Shown: positions 52,941 through 62,386, counted from the first letter of the stretch. The stretch is 64,000 nt of DNA from Chryseolinea serpens (GCF_900129725.1 NZ_FQWQ01000001.1:2728001-2792000); one strand, 5' to 3'. The notes: generated by a model not told the origin, from the sequence alone. Translations and numbers: made by a program.

Positions 52941-53336
52941 TTATTTACCGGCCCAGTAGTCCAGCACGGTCACTTTGTCGAGATGTGGTTTTAAGACTTC
53001 CACGAACGCCTGGTGATCGGGATGCACCAGGTAGGCATCGCGATCCTTGTCGCTGGCAAAGGTCACCAGGAAGACATGCGTCAAGCCCTGGTTGAGCCCC
53101 TCGGGGCTGGAGTTCTTGCCCCATTCAAAGTCCTTGATGAGTTTGATCTTGCCGGCGAGCGCACGAAAGGCATCCTCCACTTTTTTTACATCGCCCGGCG
53201 CAGCATCATCCTTGAACTTAAACATCACGACATGACGCAATACCGGTGCGGTAGGTTTGACTTGGGCTGATGCCTGTGTGCCGGCCAACGTGGCGAGCAA
53301 GGCGGCGGCGAAAAACATAAGCGTTATTTTCTTCAT
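52941..53336 (-). CDS. Exported Dabb (stress-responsive alpha/beta barrel) protein
   Basis: 131 residues. A signal peptide (KKITLMFFAAALLATLAGTQASA) is followed by a ferredoxin-like Dabb domain (LRHVVMFKFKDDAAPGDVKKVEDAFRALAGKIKLIKDFEWGKNSSPEGLNQGLTHVFLVTFASDKDRDAYLVHPDHQAFVEVLKP). The fold dimerises into a barrel; members include stress-induced plant proteins and cyclase-like enzymes. No specific activity can be read. It starts 11 nt after the stop of the upstream Tat protein, so the two form an operon. Confidence 0.86.
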   Translation of the reverse strand: MKKITLMFFAAALLATLAGTQASAQVKPTAPVLRHVVMFKFKDDAAPGDVKKVEDAFRALAGKIKLIKDFEWGKNSSPEGLNQGLTHVFLVTFASDKDRDAYLVHPDHQAFVEVLKPHLDKVTVLDYWAGK

Positions 53337-53347
53337 CGTCGTTCGTA

Positions 53348-54253
53348 TCAATAGCCCCACTTCTTCATGATCGCCAGATCTTCCTTCACCGAGTCGAGGG
53401 GTGTCTTGCCCTGGTAGGATTCCTGTTCAATAATAAACAGCGTCGTACCGCCCGACTTCCGTCCCAGGTCGATCACTTCCTTGGTGTTCACAATGCCCGC
53501 GCCCAAAATGGTGCTCTCATATTTTTCATGACCGCCAGAGGCCAGAATTTCATCCTTCACGTGCATGGATTCGAAACGGCCGGGATACTGGCGCACAATG
53601 TCGATCGCCTTCGCACCGCCGTTGTACAGGTTGCCAATGTCCAGCTGTTGCATCACCAGCTTGGGATCCGTACTTTGGAGAATGACGTCATACATGGTCT
53701 TGCCGTCCATCTTCACACTAAACTCAAAGTCGTGGTTGTGATAACCGAACTTCATGCCCGACTTCTGACAAAGCTCACCCGATTTGTTGAACACATCCAT
53801 AAAATGCTTCAGATCCTCTGCCGATTGGCGAAGGCCTTCTTCCAGCGAGGGGCTGATCACATATTTTTGTCCCACGGTGGCGGCATCTTCCACGGTGTAC
53901 TTCCACGCATCCGTGAAATCTTTTTTCGCATCGTCCCAGTGTTTTTTACCCATCACGGTGTGGCCGCTGGGCATTTTAAGACCCAGGTCGTCGAGCACTT
54001 TCTTGAAGTCCTTTGCCGAATGTCCGTAGAATTTGCGCTCCACGTAGTTGGCGTGTTCCACATACTTGTATCCATAGGAAGCCAGTTGTTTCAATGTGCC
54101 CAGCGGGTCGGCCTTCATCTGGTCGCGTATAGAATAGAGTTGAACGCCCGTCATCTCCACTTTGGCCTTGGCCAACAGGGTCTGCGAGAGCAGCGAGGTG
54201 CCGGCAAGGGCCAGCGCTCCTTTTTTAAGAAAATCTCTGCGTGAGGTTTGCAT
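53348..54253 (-). CDS. Tat-exported sugar phosphate isomerase/epimerase-like protein
   Basis: 301 residues. A twin-arginine signal (QTSRRDFLKKGALALAGTSLLSQTLLAKA) precedes an AP-endonuclease-2/xylose-isomerase-like TIM barrel. Visible metal/active-site elements include GYKYVEHANY, KFGYHNHDFEF, MQQLDIGNLYNGGA and FIIEQESYQG. Exported members of this group are typical of Bacteroidota sugar (keto-glycoside or inositol) utilisation. Substrate unknown. Start at 54253 chosen because it begins the Tat signal. Confidence 0.9.
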   Translation of the reverse strand: MQTSRRDFLKKGALALAGTSLLSQTLLAKAKVEMTGVQLYSIRDQMKADPLGTLKQLASYGYKYVEHANYVERKFYGHSAKDFKKVLDDLGLKMPSGHTVMGKKHWDDAKKDFTDAWKYTVEDAATVGQKYVISPSLEEGLRQSAEDLKHFMDVFNKSGELCQKSGMKFGYHNHDFEFSVKMDGKTMYDVILQSTDPKLVMQQLDIGNLYNGGAKAIDIVRQYPGRFESMHVKDEILASGGHEKYESTILGAGIVNTKEVIDLGRKSGGTTLFIIEQESYQGKTPLDSVKEDLAIMKKWGY

Positions 54254-54390
54254 AGTAATATTTTGGGTTTTGATCGTTGTGAAAGATAAGTTTTTTCTTC
54301 TTACGAATGGAGAAAATAGGATGAGTGGCCACAAAAGTTAAGACATAACATCGCCGCAAGAAAGGTCGCTGGCCGGGAAGGAATAAAGCG

Positions 54391-54969
54391 CTATTTTTTC
54401 ACCGCAATAATAATCCCCGTGGACCAAACCTGTTTCGTCAGGAAAAGATCCTGCAGTGCCTCCAGCGAAGCAATCAGCTTGGTCACTTTTTCGTGATGCC
54501 CCTCCGGCCAATTCGGCTGTCGCAACATATCGTCGATGATGTAAAAACCACCCTTGTTCAACATGGCCAGGGTCTCGTCCAGCATCAGGTACTTGCCATG
54601 CCACGTATCGGCAAAAATGAAATCAAACCGCAGACGGCTGTTGGCATCAATCCATTCGCCTCCATCAGCCGTCACCAGCGAAAGGCGCTTGTCGTCGCCG
54701 AGGAATTTTTCAGCAATAGCAATATACTTCGGATCATAGTCCACCGAGATCAGGGTGGCGTCCCGATCCATGCCGTTCAACAGCCACGAAGTAGAGAGTC
54801 CCGTGCCCGTACCCATCTCCAAAAATTTCCCACCGGGCTTCGACGCCGCCAGTGTCCCCAAAAGCGAGCCCGTAAGCAAATCGGAAGCCATCGTAAATCC
54901 CGATGCCTTGGTGGCTTCTTCAATCTGCGAATAAGCCTTCGGAAGAGGTTGCGAAAAAGATGTATTCAC
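54391..54969 (-). CDS. O-methyltransferase-like SAM-dependent methyltransferase
   Basis: 192 residues. The class I Rossmann core has motif I KFLEMGTGTGLSTSWLL near residue 48, followed by ATLISVDYDPKYIAIAEKFLGDDKRLSLVTADGG and FDFIFADTWHGKYLMLDETLAMLNKGGFYIIDDML, the layout of CmcI/catechol-type O-methyltransferases. It should transfer a methyl group from SAM to a small molecule; the acceptor is not evident. Transcribed alone. Confidence 0.87.
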   Translation of the reverse strand: MNTSFSQPLPKAYSQIEEATKASGFTMASDLLTGSLLGTLAASKPGGKFLEMGTGTGLSTSWLLNGMDRDATLISVDYDPKYIAIAEKFLGDDKRLSLVTADGGEWIDANSRLRFDFIFADTWHGKYLMLDETLAMLNKGGFYIIDDMLRQPNWPEGHHEKVTKLIASLEALQDLFLTKQVWSTGIIIAVKK

Positions 54970-55074
54970 ACGAACGTACGTTTAGTTTGACGATAAGGAA
55001 TGTCTGCAAGTGAAGGTGCTGTTTCTCCCAACGATTTCCAAGACCACCCAAAAAATTTCCCCACAACAACCGCC

Positions 55075-55099
55075 CTTGTTGGTGTTCTTCACCAACAAG
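55075..55099. repeat. Small palindromic hairpin
   Basis: CTTGTTGGTG (55075-55084) pairs with CACCAACAAG (55090-55099) around TTCTT. It lies in the 248 bp between the methyltransferase start and the VOC gene stop. That gap holds no gene I recognise; overlapping short frames on both strands here look like chance. Confidence 0.55.
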
Positions 55100-55217
55100 C
55101 GTCGCGGGGGATCAACGATAAGGTATCCCCCTTTTAATTCGACCTCCCTCGTCGGTATCCTCATCGATAAACATCTCACCGGCCAACGGCATGGATATAT
55201 ACAAATCCAAACAAAAC

Positions 55218-55628
55218 TCAATTCTTCGAATAATTAAACATCCAATTCATCCCAAACTTATCCGTCAGCTCCCCATACAAACTCCCCCAAAACGATTGAT
55301 GCAACGGCGTCCTCACCTTACCCCCGTTGCTTAGCTTGTCAAAAAAAGCATTGATCTCATCATCACTCCCACAATTCAAACACAGCGTCACCACGTTGCC
55401 ATTCACCAACCCGGCTCCCATCATGTCGGAGCCCATCAACACAATACTGTCGTGCGTGAGCATTCCGTGTAATATCTTGGCCCCTTCCTCCGAAGGCATT
55501 TGCGCCGCCATGGGCGATTCGGAGACCTTCTGCAAGAGGAGGTCGCCACCGAGGCAATCATGATAAAACGTCATCGCTTCACGGCACCGGCCGTTGAAGT
55601 TGAGATAGGCATTGATCTGTGTTTTCAT
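55218..55628 (-). CDS. VOC-family (PhnB/glyoxalase-like) protein
   Basis: 136 residues, one complete vicinal-oxygen-chelate pair of beta-alpha-beta-beta-beta modules: INAYLNFNGRCREAMTFYHDCLGGDLLLQKV and NVVTLCLNCGSDDEINAFFDKLSNGGKVRTPLHQSFWGSLYGELTDKFGMNWMFNY. This is the PhnB-like subgroup often labelled 3-demethylubiquinone methyltransferase, though no such activity is proven. It lies opposite a GlxA/AraC regulator across about 490 bp that holds two copies of a direct-repeat box. Confidence 0.9.
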   Translation of the reverse strand: MKTQINAYLNFNGRCREAMTFYHDCLGGDLLLQKVSESPMAAQMPSEEGAKILHGMLTHDSIVLMGSDMMGAGLVNGNVVTLCLNCGSDDEINAFFDKLSNGGKVRTPLHQSFWGSLYGELTDKFGMNWMFNYSKN

Positions 55629-55740
55629 CGTAATAGGTTTATTTCTTTTGTAGCGCTTTCATTTTTTTCAGACAAGAGCATCGCGTTTGTCCATCACGGT
55701 CGAAAAGAAATTTTCGCTTTTAAATCTCTCTTCAACAATA

Positions 55741-55748
55741 CAAACCTA
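55741..55748 (-). promoter_or_regulatory. Probable -7 box for the VOC gene
   Basis: On the minus strand TAGGTTTG is an exact TAnnTTTG match. No TTG is found at the -33 distance; instead the repeat box at 55771-55814 begins there. That arrangement is what an activator-dependent promoter would show. Confidence 0.5.
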
Positions 55749-55770
55749 CCGCCCGGAAATCTTCCCTGCT

Positions 55771-55814
55771 TAGTGTGAAAGCGACAATCTGAAGGGTCTA
55801 TTACGACAGCAGGA
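55771..55814. promoter_or_regulatory. Operator-like box, copy 1 (CGACA direct repeat)
   Basis: CGACA at 55782-55786 and again at 55804-55808 are 22 bp apart, two helical turns, the geometry of AraC-family sites. The full 44 bp matches the box at 56017-56060 at 34 positions by hand count. It lies immediately upstream of the VOC gene's -7 box. Confidence 0.6.
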
Positions 55815-56016
55815 TTGGGATGGAGATTTATTCACAGATCTTCCAAAAAAAATGTTTGCCAGCATCGCTCACGTGGACTCAAGATTTCTAAAGAGAAAAA
55901 AATGACAAGCCTCTGCCACTCACCATCCAAAAGGCGACCTGGCTAAACTTCTGCTCTCCAATTTTTTTTGCCAATCTCAGCTCCCAGCCCACTTTTTGTC
56001 AAAAAATGACTCCAAA

Positions 56017-56060
56017 TAGTGTAAATACGACAATCTAAAGGGTTGATTGCGACAAGATGA
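56017..56060. promoter_or_regulatory. Operator-like box, copy 2 (CGACA direct repeat)
   Basis: CGACA at 56028-56032 and 56050-56054, again 22 bp apart. The second half-site lies between the -33 and -7 elements of the regulator's own promoter, which suggests autorepression. Same orientation as copy 1, 246 bp away. Confidence 0.62.
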
Positions 56061-56073
56061 CATTTTACCTTTG
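56043..56073 (+). promoter_or_regulatory. Promoter of the GlxA/AraC regulator
   Basis: TTG at 56043-56045, a 20 bp spacer, then TACCTTTG at 56066-56073, an exact TAnnTTTG match. The predicted start near 56080 makes the ATG at 56082 nearly leaderless, favouring translation from the ATG at 56121. Confidence 0.75.
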
Positions 56074-56120
56074 GTTTAAGGATGAAGGATTATCCCCCAA
56101 AAACATTAAATGACAACCCC

Positions 56121-57107
56121 ATGAAAAATGTATGGATCCTGGTTCCCGAAACCGCCGTTTCGGCCGCCATCGTAGACCCGCGTTACATGTTCACGGCCGT
56201 GAACGAGTTCATCAAAAGCTCCGGCCAACCACCGCTCTTCAACGTGCAACTGGTGGGCCTCACCAAAGAAGTGAAGCTCAGCGATGGCCTCATCTCCATC
56301 CACACCGACGCCACACTCAAGACCGCCAAGCAAGCCGACCTCATCATCGTGCCCGCCATCAGCGGAAACCTGGCCAACGCCATTAAACTGAACCAGGAAT
56401 TTCTGCCGTGGATCACACAACAATATAAAAACGGTGCCGAAGTGGCCAGCCTCTGTCTGGGCGCCTTCCTCCTCGCCTCCACCGGGCTCCTCGATGGCAA
56501 GACCTGCTCAACCCATTGGCTATACGTCAACGAGTTCCGCGGGATGTTCCCCGAAGTAACCTTGGTCGATAACAAGATCATCACCGAACAAAACGGTCTC
56601 TATTCCAGCGGCGGCGCCAACTCCTATTGGAACCTCCTCCTCTACCTCGTCGAAAAATACACTAACCGCGAAATGGCCATCCTCGCCTCCAAATTCTTCG
56701 TGCTCGACATCAGCCGCGACAGCCAATCGCCCTTCAGCATCTTCAAAGGTCAAAAGATCCACGACGACCCCGAAATCGTCAAAGTGCAGGAATTCATCGA
56801 AGGCCACGTACCCGACAAGATCTCCATCGACCAGCTCTCCGAAGAATTTGGCATCGGCCGCCGGACGTTGGAGCGACGTTTCAAAAAAGCCACCAGCAAC
56901 ACCGTGGTGGAATACATCCAGCGGGTGAAGATCGAAGCTTCAAAAAAACAATTGGAGTCGGGAAGGAAAACGGTGAACGAGGTCATGTATGATGTGGGGT
57001 ATACGGACTCGAAAGCGTTTCGCGATGTGTTTAAGAAAGTAGCGGGGCTGTCGCCGGTGGATTATCGGAATAAATTTAATAGAGAGGTAGTGTTGCCGAG
57101 GACGTAG
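56121..57107 (+). CDS. GlxA-type AraC regulator with DJ-1/PfpI sensor domain
   Basis: 328 residues. The N-terminal about 195 residues are a class I glutamine-amidotransferase/DJ-1-like domain with the nucleophile-elbow region EVASLCLGAFLLASTGLLDG (Cys in SLCLG) and the CSTHWLYVNEF stretch. The C-terminal about 100 residues are an AraC double helix-turn-helix (ISIDQLSEEFGIGRRTLERRFKKATSNTVVEYIQRVKIEASKKQLE...VNEVMYDVGYTDSKAFRDVFKK). GlxA-type proteins regulate genes for small-molecule catabolism or stress. Start at 56121 (KNVWILVPE) chosen; an ATG 13 codons upstream is possible but near the transcription start. Candidate binding boxes flank its promoter and the divergent VOC gene. Confidence 0.93.
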   Translation: MKNVWILVPETAVSAAIVDPRYMFTAVNEFIKSSGQPPLFNVQLVGLTKEVKLSDGLISIHTDATLKTAKQADLIIVPAISGNLANAIKLNQEFLPWITQQYKNGAEVASLCLGAFLLASTGLLDGKTCSTHWLYVNEFRGMFPEVTLVDNKIITEQNGLYSSGGANSYWNLLLYLVEKYTNREMAILASKFFVLDISRDSQSPFSIFKGQKIHDDPEIVKVQEFIEGHVPDKISIDQLSEEFGIGRRTLERRFKKATSNTVVEYIQRVKIEASKKQLESGRKTVNEVMYDVGYTDSKAFRDVFKKVAGLSPVDYRNKFNREVVLPRT

Positions 57108-57108
57108 T

Positions 57109-57142
57109 CAGGAGCCAGAATCCAGGAGCCAGGAGCCAGAAT
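57109..57142. repeat. Short direct repeats of an AGGAGCCAG unit
   Basis: CAGGAGCCAGAATC-like units occur back to back in the gap after the regulator gene, with two weaker copies (CAGGAGTTAGAAAT, CAGGAGATGG) further on to about 57170. I recall similar runs between genes of other Bacteroidota. The 118 bp between the genes holds nothing else. Confidence 0.65.
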
Positions 57143-57225
57143 CTTTCAGGAGTTAGAAATCAGGAGATGGGGGCTTGGGTTCAGCAGTTAGTTAGCTTTT
57201 TATTGTCAATTAAAATTCAGGCATC

Positions 57226-57687
57226 ATGAGCAGGACGATGAAAACTGGGATTAAGACCGCCGATGAGTATTTGGATGGGTTGCCGGAGAATGTTCAGGTG
57301 ACGTTGGAGAAGCTTCGGCGGTCGATTCGGGCGGCGGCGCCGAAGGCGGAGGAGATCATTCGGTATGGGATTGTGGTGTATCGGCAAGTGGATTGGCTCG
57401 TTGGGTTTGGGGCGTTTAAGAATCATTGTGGGTTTTATGTGATGAGTAATTCTGTTTTGAAGCGCTTTGAAAAGGAAATAGCAGGATACGAGACGGCGAC
57501 GGGGACCATACGTTTTCCGTTGGACAAAGTGCTTCCTGCGGCGTTGGTGAAAAGCATTGTGAAGGCCCGGATGGAGGAGAATGAGGCGACAAGGGCTTTG
57601 AAGGAGGCAAAGGCTAGTGCGAAAAAACTGGCAGCGAAAAAAAATGGTCTTTCAGCGAGCAGGAATGGAGCAAAGACACAGAGATAA
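57226..57687 (+). CDS. DUF1801 (YdhG-like) protein
   Basis: 153 residues. The core (TADEYLDGLPENVQVTLEKLRRSIRAAAPKAEEIIRYGIVVYRQVDWLVGFGAFKNHCGFYVMS...TIRFPLDKVLPAALVKSIVKARMEEN) is the DUF1801/iron-regulated YdhG-like fold, followed by a lysine/alanine-rich tail (about 115-153). Function unknown; some family members are induced by stress. It is transcribed alone and converges with the glycogen synthase gene. Confidence 0.87.
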   Translation: MSRTMKTGIKTADEYLDGLPENVQVTLEKLRRSIRAAAPKAEEIIRYGIVVYRQVDWLVGFGAFKNHCGFYVMSNSVLKRFEKEIAGYETATGTIRFPLDKVLPAALVKSIVKARMEENEATRALKEAKASAKKLAAKKNGLSASRNGAKTQR

Positions 57688-57708
57688 AAACGGTTAAGGG
57701 GCCTCCAA

Positions 57709-59538
57709 TTAAGATTGGTTTTTCATGGCCAGCACGTAGGCTTCTTTGTAGTGTTTGATCAGGTTGGTCCAGTCAAAGATCGAGGAATTGTTTTCTACGT
57801 TGTTGCGCTGCATGATCCGTTCGCGCATGGATTGCATCAGGAAGCCGTACATCACATCGGTCAGTTGACCGGCCGACCAATCGAAGGTTCGCTTGCCGCG
57901 TTCGATCACAAACAATCCGTATTTCTCTGGTTCTTCAATGTGGTGTAGAATATAATCGCCAAAACCGGAAAGGTCGCTGGTCACCGAAGGTATTCCGCTG
58001 GCCATGCATTCCAGGGGCGTGTAGCCCCAAGGTTCATAGTAGCTTGGGAAAATTCCAAGGTGACATCCCCGGACGAACTGGTTGTAGTCCATTCCAAAGA
58101 GCGGGCTGCTCACGTTGATGAAATCGGGATGATAGACGACCTTCACCGGGTCGTCGGCGTTGTTCAAGAGTTTTTTTGCCTGAAGCGCTTGCAGCACTTC
58201 ATCCTGGTCTTCATTGATCAGCCGGTGGGTGACCACCAGCGGATTCTTTTTTGTTTTCCAGGCCTGCAGCGTACGCCGGTAGCGGAGCTTCCAATATTCA
58301 TCCACAAACGTATTCAGGTCGGGAAGATGGTTGTCCTCTTGTACGGTGCTTTGATAGAACAACCGCTTGCCTACTTGTTGCTGGATGGCCGCCGTGGTCT
58401 GGAAAATTTCCTGCATCATGGCTTTTGATTGCAGCACCTCGGGACGGATGTTGCTGAAGTCACGACGCGTGACAAAGAACATGACCACCGTAATGTCTGA
58501 CTTCTCTTTTTTCAGACGGGCATTCAAACGTTGCAAGGCCTCGATGGTGAGATCGAACCCTTTGTTCTTGTACTCATACCGGCCCGATGTAAAAAAGTAG
58601 AGCGTTTTGTCGAGGTCGAAGGAATAGGATTGGAAGAAGTGGGCCATCACAAAACGATGGATCTCCTCCTTGTTCATGACGTGCTGGTTTTGAAATTCAT
58701 GCAACGCTTCGAAACGCTCGATGTTGAGGCCGTTGGGCACCACCACCTCCGGTTTCCGGTGCAACAGGTGCCGGCATTCGCGGGCCGTTACTTCGCTCAC
58801 CGTGCTGAGCACATCGGCTTGTTGCGCGCAGCTCACTTCGATCTTGGCCTCCGTTTCGATGCCAAAGCGTTTCGCTTCTTCCTCCCATTTAAAAAATGGC
58901 AAGTGCGCATAGAACAAGGGCGAGTTAATGGCCAGGTGCCGGCCCAACTGTGTGGCGTGCGTGGTGAAGATCGTCTTGATGGGCATGCGCTCCTTCTTGA
59001 TGTCGAGGATGGGCAGACCCGCCATCCATTCGTGAAAGTGCGCGATGATGGGGTGCTCGGGATCGACAAGTTTCACCAACTCATCAAAAAAGAGCTTCAC
59101 CAGGTAGCCGAACAAGATCACCTGGTTGATCAACGCGTTGTCGGGTGGCGTGCTGATGCCGTGGTTTTTCCAAAGCAGGTATTTCACCACGTTGAGCGAT
59201 TTATCCTGCACGGCATTGGGATTGAGCAACACCACCCGGGGCTTACCCGTCACGAGCCATTCGGCATAGAGCACGTCGAATCCTTTTTTTCGCAGAATGG
59301 CCGCGGCCTGTCCAAATACATCCTGTGAATCGTCGAGTGGCTCTAACTCTGCCTGAATATTTTTGTTTACATAAGGACCGACCATACAATACGGGCCGTT
59401 GGCATGCTTCACCATGGCGGGCGCCTTCGAGCGGATAACGGTGTAGATCCCTCCCACCTGGTTGCAGACCTCCCACGACACTTCTGCGATACAGGCAGCG
59501 GGAAAATGGTTGGCTAATGTTGTAGAACGTTTTGACAT
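57709..59538 (-). CDS. GT3-type glycogen synthase
   Basis: 609 residues. The N-terminal SWEVCNQVGGIYTVIRSKAPAMVKHANGPYCMVGPYVNKN and the large middle and C-terminal Rossmann domains (FTTHATQLGRHLA; VVPNGLNIERFEALHEFQNQHVMNKEEIHRFVMAHF; FPSYYEPWGYTPLECMASGIPSVTSDLSGFGDYI) are those of eukaryote-like glycogen synthase (GT3), not the bacterial GlgA (GT5). It elongates alpha-1,4-glucan from UDP-glucose in the animal and fungal enzymes. Several Bacteroidota carry this type. The regulatory phosphorylation tails of the animal enzyme are absent. It diverges from clpB. Confidence 0.92.
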   Translation of the reverse strand: MSKRSTTLANHFPAACIAEVSWEVCNQVGGIYTVIRSKAPAMVKHANGPYCMVGPYVNKNIQAELEPLDDSQDVFGQAAAILRKKGFDVLYAEWLVTGKPRVVLLNPNAVQDKSLNVVKYLLWKNHGISTPPDNALINQVILFGYLVKLFFDELVKLVDPEHPIIAHFHEWMAGLPILDIKKERMPIKTIFTTHATQLGRHLAINSPLFYAHLPFFKWEEEAKRFGIETEAKIEVSCAQQADVLSTVSEVTARECRHLLHRKPEVVVPNGLNIERFEALHEFQNQHVMNKEEIHRFVMAHFFQSYSFDLDKTLYFFTSGRYEYKNKGFDLTIEALQRLNARLKKEKSDITVVMFFVTRRDFSNIRPEVLQSKAMMQEIFQTTAAIQQQVGKRLFYQSTVQEDNHLPDLNTFVDEYWKLRYRRTLQAWKTKKNPLVVTHRLINEDQDEVLQALQAKKLLNNADDPVKVVYHPDFINVSSPLFGMDYNQFVRGCHLGIFPSYYEPWGYTPLECMASGIPSVTSDLSGFGDYILHHIEEPEKYGLFVIERGKRTFDWSAGQLTDVMYGFLMQSMRERIMQRNNVENNSSIFDWTNLIKHYKEAYVLAMKNQS

Positions 59539-59662
59539 TTTTAAGGTCAGTATGGCCGATTTGCCGCGATTAAAGCTATTAATTAAATGTCAAAATTTCC
59601 GAAAATAGCAGTATCATTTATATGGTTAGCATTTTGATAAGCAAACGCGGAGACCTACGATT

Positions 59663-62278
59663 ATGAACTTCGAAAAATTTACCATAAAGTCCCAGGAGGC
59701 CCTGCAAAAGTCGGCAGAGATCGCCATGGCCAAACAGCAACAGGCCATCGAACCTGGGCACATTCTGAAAGCTATCCTGGAAACGGACGAAAACGTTTCC
59801 AATTATCTCTTTAAAAAACTAAACGTTAGCGAAACCATCCTGCACAACAAACTGGAGGACCTGTTGAATTCATACCCCCATGTTCAGGGGCAGCAACCCT
59901 ATTTGTCTTCGGCCAGCAACACGGTGTTGCAAAATGCCGAAAAGGAGCTGCGCGAGTTCAAGGATGAATTTATCGCCGTGGAGCACCTGTTGCTCGCTTT
60001 GCTGGGGTCTAAGGACAAAGTTTCGTCCGTGCTGAAAGATGCCGGATTGGAACGGTCGTCGTTGATCAAGGCCATCAAAGAACTGCGCGGTGGCGCCAGT
60101 GTGACCGACCAAAATGCGGAAGCAAAATACAAATCGCTGGAACGCTACTCCAAAAACCTGAACGACCTGGCCAAACGAGGCAAGATCGACCCGGTGATTG
60201 GCCGCGACGAAGAGATCCGCCGTGTGTTGCAGATCCTTTCCCGGCGCACAAAGAACAACCCCATCCTGCTGGGCGAACCCGGCGTGGGCAAAACCGCCAT
60301 CGTGGAAGGCATGGCCCAACGCATTGTAGACGGTGACGTCCCCGAAAACCTGAAAGACAAGATCCTCGTGTCGCTCGACATGGGCTTGCTGGTGGCGGGT
60401 GCAAAATACAAAGGCGAGTTTGAAGAACGCCTCAAGGCCGTGATCAAGGAAGTGACCGATGCCAACGGCCAGATCATTTTGTTCATCGACGAGATCCACA
60501 CCCTCATCGGTGCGGGCGGTGGCGAAGGCGCCATGGATGCGGCCAACCTGCTCAAACCCGCATTGGCCCGCGGCGAACTCCATGCGATCGGCGCCACGAC
60601 GTTAAAAGAGTATCAAAAATATATCGAAAAAGATAAGGCGCTGGAACGCCGCTTCCAATCGGTGATGGTAGACGAGCCCTCCGTGGAAGACTCTATCTCC
60701 ATCCTGCGCGGCATCAAGGATAAATACGAGCTTCACCACGGCGTGCGCATCAAAGACGACGCCGTCATCGCCGCGGTGGAACTGTCCAGCCGCTACATCA
60801 GCGACCGCTTCCTTCCCGACAAGGCCATCGACTTGATGGACGAAGCCGCATCGAAGCTACGCCTGGAAATGGATTCCCTTCCGGAAGAACTCGACGAACT
60901 CAATCGCAAGATCATGCAATTGGAAATCGAGCGTGAGGCCATCCGCCGTGAAAGAGATAAGGAAAAGGAACACTTGCTGAGCAAGGAAATTGCCGAGCTG
61001 TCGGAACAACGCAATTCGCTAAAAGCCCGGTGGGAAAGCGAAAAGCAAGTGGTACACGGCATCCAAAAGGAAAAAGAAAGTATAGACAAGCTGAAATTCG
61101 AGGCCGAACATGCCGAGAAAGCCGGCGACTATGGCAAGGTGGCCGAGATTCGCTATGGCAAGATCACGGAAGCCGAAAAGCGCCTGGTCGAAGCCGAAGA
61201 AAAGATGAAGGCCATGCAGGGTGAAAAAAACCTGCTGAAAGAAGAAGTCGACAGCGAAGACATTGCCGAGGTGGTGGCAAAATGGACGGGCATCCCCGTC
61301 TCGAAAATGCTGCAAAGCGAGCGCGAAAAATTGCTGCACCTCGAAGACGAGTTGAGCAAACGGGTGGCCGGTCAGGAAGAAGCCATTACGGCCCTCAGCG
61401 ACGCCGTGCGCAGAAGCCGCGCCGGTTTGCAAGATCCCAAGCGCCCCATCGGTTCGTTCATCTTCATGGGAACCACCGGTGTAGGCAAAACCGAATTGTC
61501 GAAAGCGCTGGCCGACTATTTGTTCAACGACGACAGCGCCATGGTGCGCATCGACATGAGCGAATACCAGGAACGCCACAGCGTGAGCCGTCTCATTGGC
61601 GCGCCTCCCGGCTACGTGGGCTATGATGAAGGTGGACAACTGACAGAGGCCGTTCGCAGAAAGCCGTATTCGGTGATCTTGCTGGACGAAATTGAAAAAG
61701 CACATCCCGATGTGTTCAACATCCTGCTGCAGGTTTTGGATGAAGGACGGTTAACCGACAACAAAGGTCGCGTGGCCAACTTCAAAAACACGATCATCAT
61801 CATGACTACAAACATCGGCTCGCAGCTGATCCAGGAAAACTTTGAAAAGATTACGCCCGAAAATTATTTCGACGTGCTCGAAGATACAAAAGACGAAGTG
61901 CTGGCGTTATTGCGGAAGTCTGTGCGCCCCGAGTTCGTGAACCGGATCGACGAGATCATCATGTTCCGGCCACTCAGTCAGAAAGATATTCGCAAGATCG
62001 TCGACATCCAGGTGGGATTGATCGTTAAACGCCTGGAAGAAGCCGGCGTGAAAATAGAGATTTCAGACAGCGCCCGCGACCGGATGGCCAAGTTGGGCTA
62101 CGACCCGCAATTTGGGGCACGGCCGCTAAAACGGGTGATGCAGCGTGAAATCCTGAATGAACTGTCCAAACAAATCCTGGCGGGCAAGGTTCAGAAAGAC
62201 TCGGTCATTTTTATTGACCTGAAAAACGAAACAGATTTCGTTTTTGAGAACCTTGAGGCCGCCGAAGTTGTTAAGTAA
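59663..62278 (+). CDS. clpB: ClpB disaggregase (AAA+ chaperone)
   Basis: 871 residues. Clp_N repeats ([30 protein letters not shown]), first AAA+ domain with Walker A GEPGVGKT (Gly204-Thr211) and Walker [17 protein letters not shown]-type motif, a middle coiled-coil domain with the ClpB insertion (about 405-525), and second AAA+ domain with Walker A GTTGVGKT (Gly603) and [13 protein letters not shown]. There is no ClpP-binding IGF loop obvious, so this is ClpB rather than ClpA/C. With DnaK it rescues aggregated proteins. The upstream region is short (124 bp) with no clear TAnnTTTG box; a heat-shock-type signal was not found. Confidence 0.97.
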   Translation: MNFEKFTIKSQEALQKSAEIAMAKQQQAIEPGHILKAILETDENVSNYLFKKLNVSETILHNKLEDLLNSYPHVQGQQPYLSSASNTVLQNAEKELREFKDEFIAVEHLLLALLGSKDKVSSVLKDAGLERSSLIKAIKELRGGASVTDQNAEAKYKSLERYSKNLNDLAKRGKIDPVIGRDEEIRRVLQILSRRTKNNPILLGEPGVGKTAIVEGMAQRIVDGDVPENLKDKILVSLDMGLLVAGAKYKGEFEERLKAVIKEVTDANGQIILFIDEIHTLIGAGGGEGAMDAANLLKPALARGELHAIGATTLKEYQKYIEKDKALERRFQSVMVDEPSVEDSISILRGIKDKYELHHGVRIKDDAVIAAVELSSRYISDRFLPDKAIDLMDEAASKLRLEMDSLPEELDELNRKIMQLEIEREAIRRERDKEKEHLLSKEIAELSEQRNSLKARWESEKQVVHGIQKEKESIDKLKFEAEHAEKAGDYGKVAEIRYGKITEAEKRLVEAEEKMKAMQGEKNLLKEEVDSEDIAEVVAKWTGIPVSKMLQSEREKLLHLEDELSKRVAGQEEAITALSDAVRRSRAGLQDPKRPIGSFIFMGTTGVGKTELSKALADYLFNDDSAMVRIDMSEYQERHSVSRLIGAPPGYVGYDEGGQLTEAVRRKPYSVILLDEIEKAHPDVFNILLQVLDEGRLTDNKGRVANFKNTIIIMTTNIGSQLIQENFEKITPENYFDVLEDTKDEVLALLRKSVRPEFVNRIDEIIMFRPLSQKDIRKIVDIQVGLIVKRLEEAGVKIEISDSARDRMAKLGYDPQFGARPLKRVMQREILNELSKQILAGKVQKDSVIFIDLKNETDFVFENLEAAEVVK

Positions 62279-62355
62279 TTGGTTTAAGGATTGGTGATTC
62301 CCTTCCCGGCTTCGGTCGGGATGCGGATGTGTTGGTTGAGGGGTTTGGTTTGAAG

Positions 62356-62386
62356 CCCCGGGGTGGTTCCCGGGGTTTTTTCTTTT
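62356..62386 (+). terminator. Intrinsic terminator of clpB
   Basis: CCCCGGG (62356-62362) pairs with CCCGGGG (62369-62375) around GTGGTT and is followed by TTTTTTCTTTTTT. It lies 78 nt after the clpB stop. Confidence 0.88.

Noticed and set aside
54982-55221. Small open frames on both strands between the methyltransferase and VOC genes
   Set aside because: They overlap each other in opposite directions and show no signal or domain I can name; left as non-coding with a small hairpin.
57109-57180. A CRISPR array from the AGGAGCCAG repeats
   Set aside because: The units are short, degenerate and back to back without spacers, and no cas gene is present.
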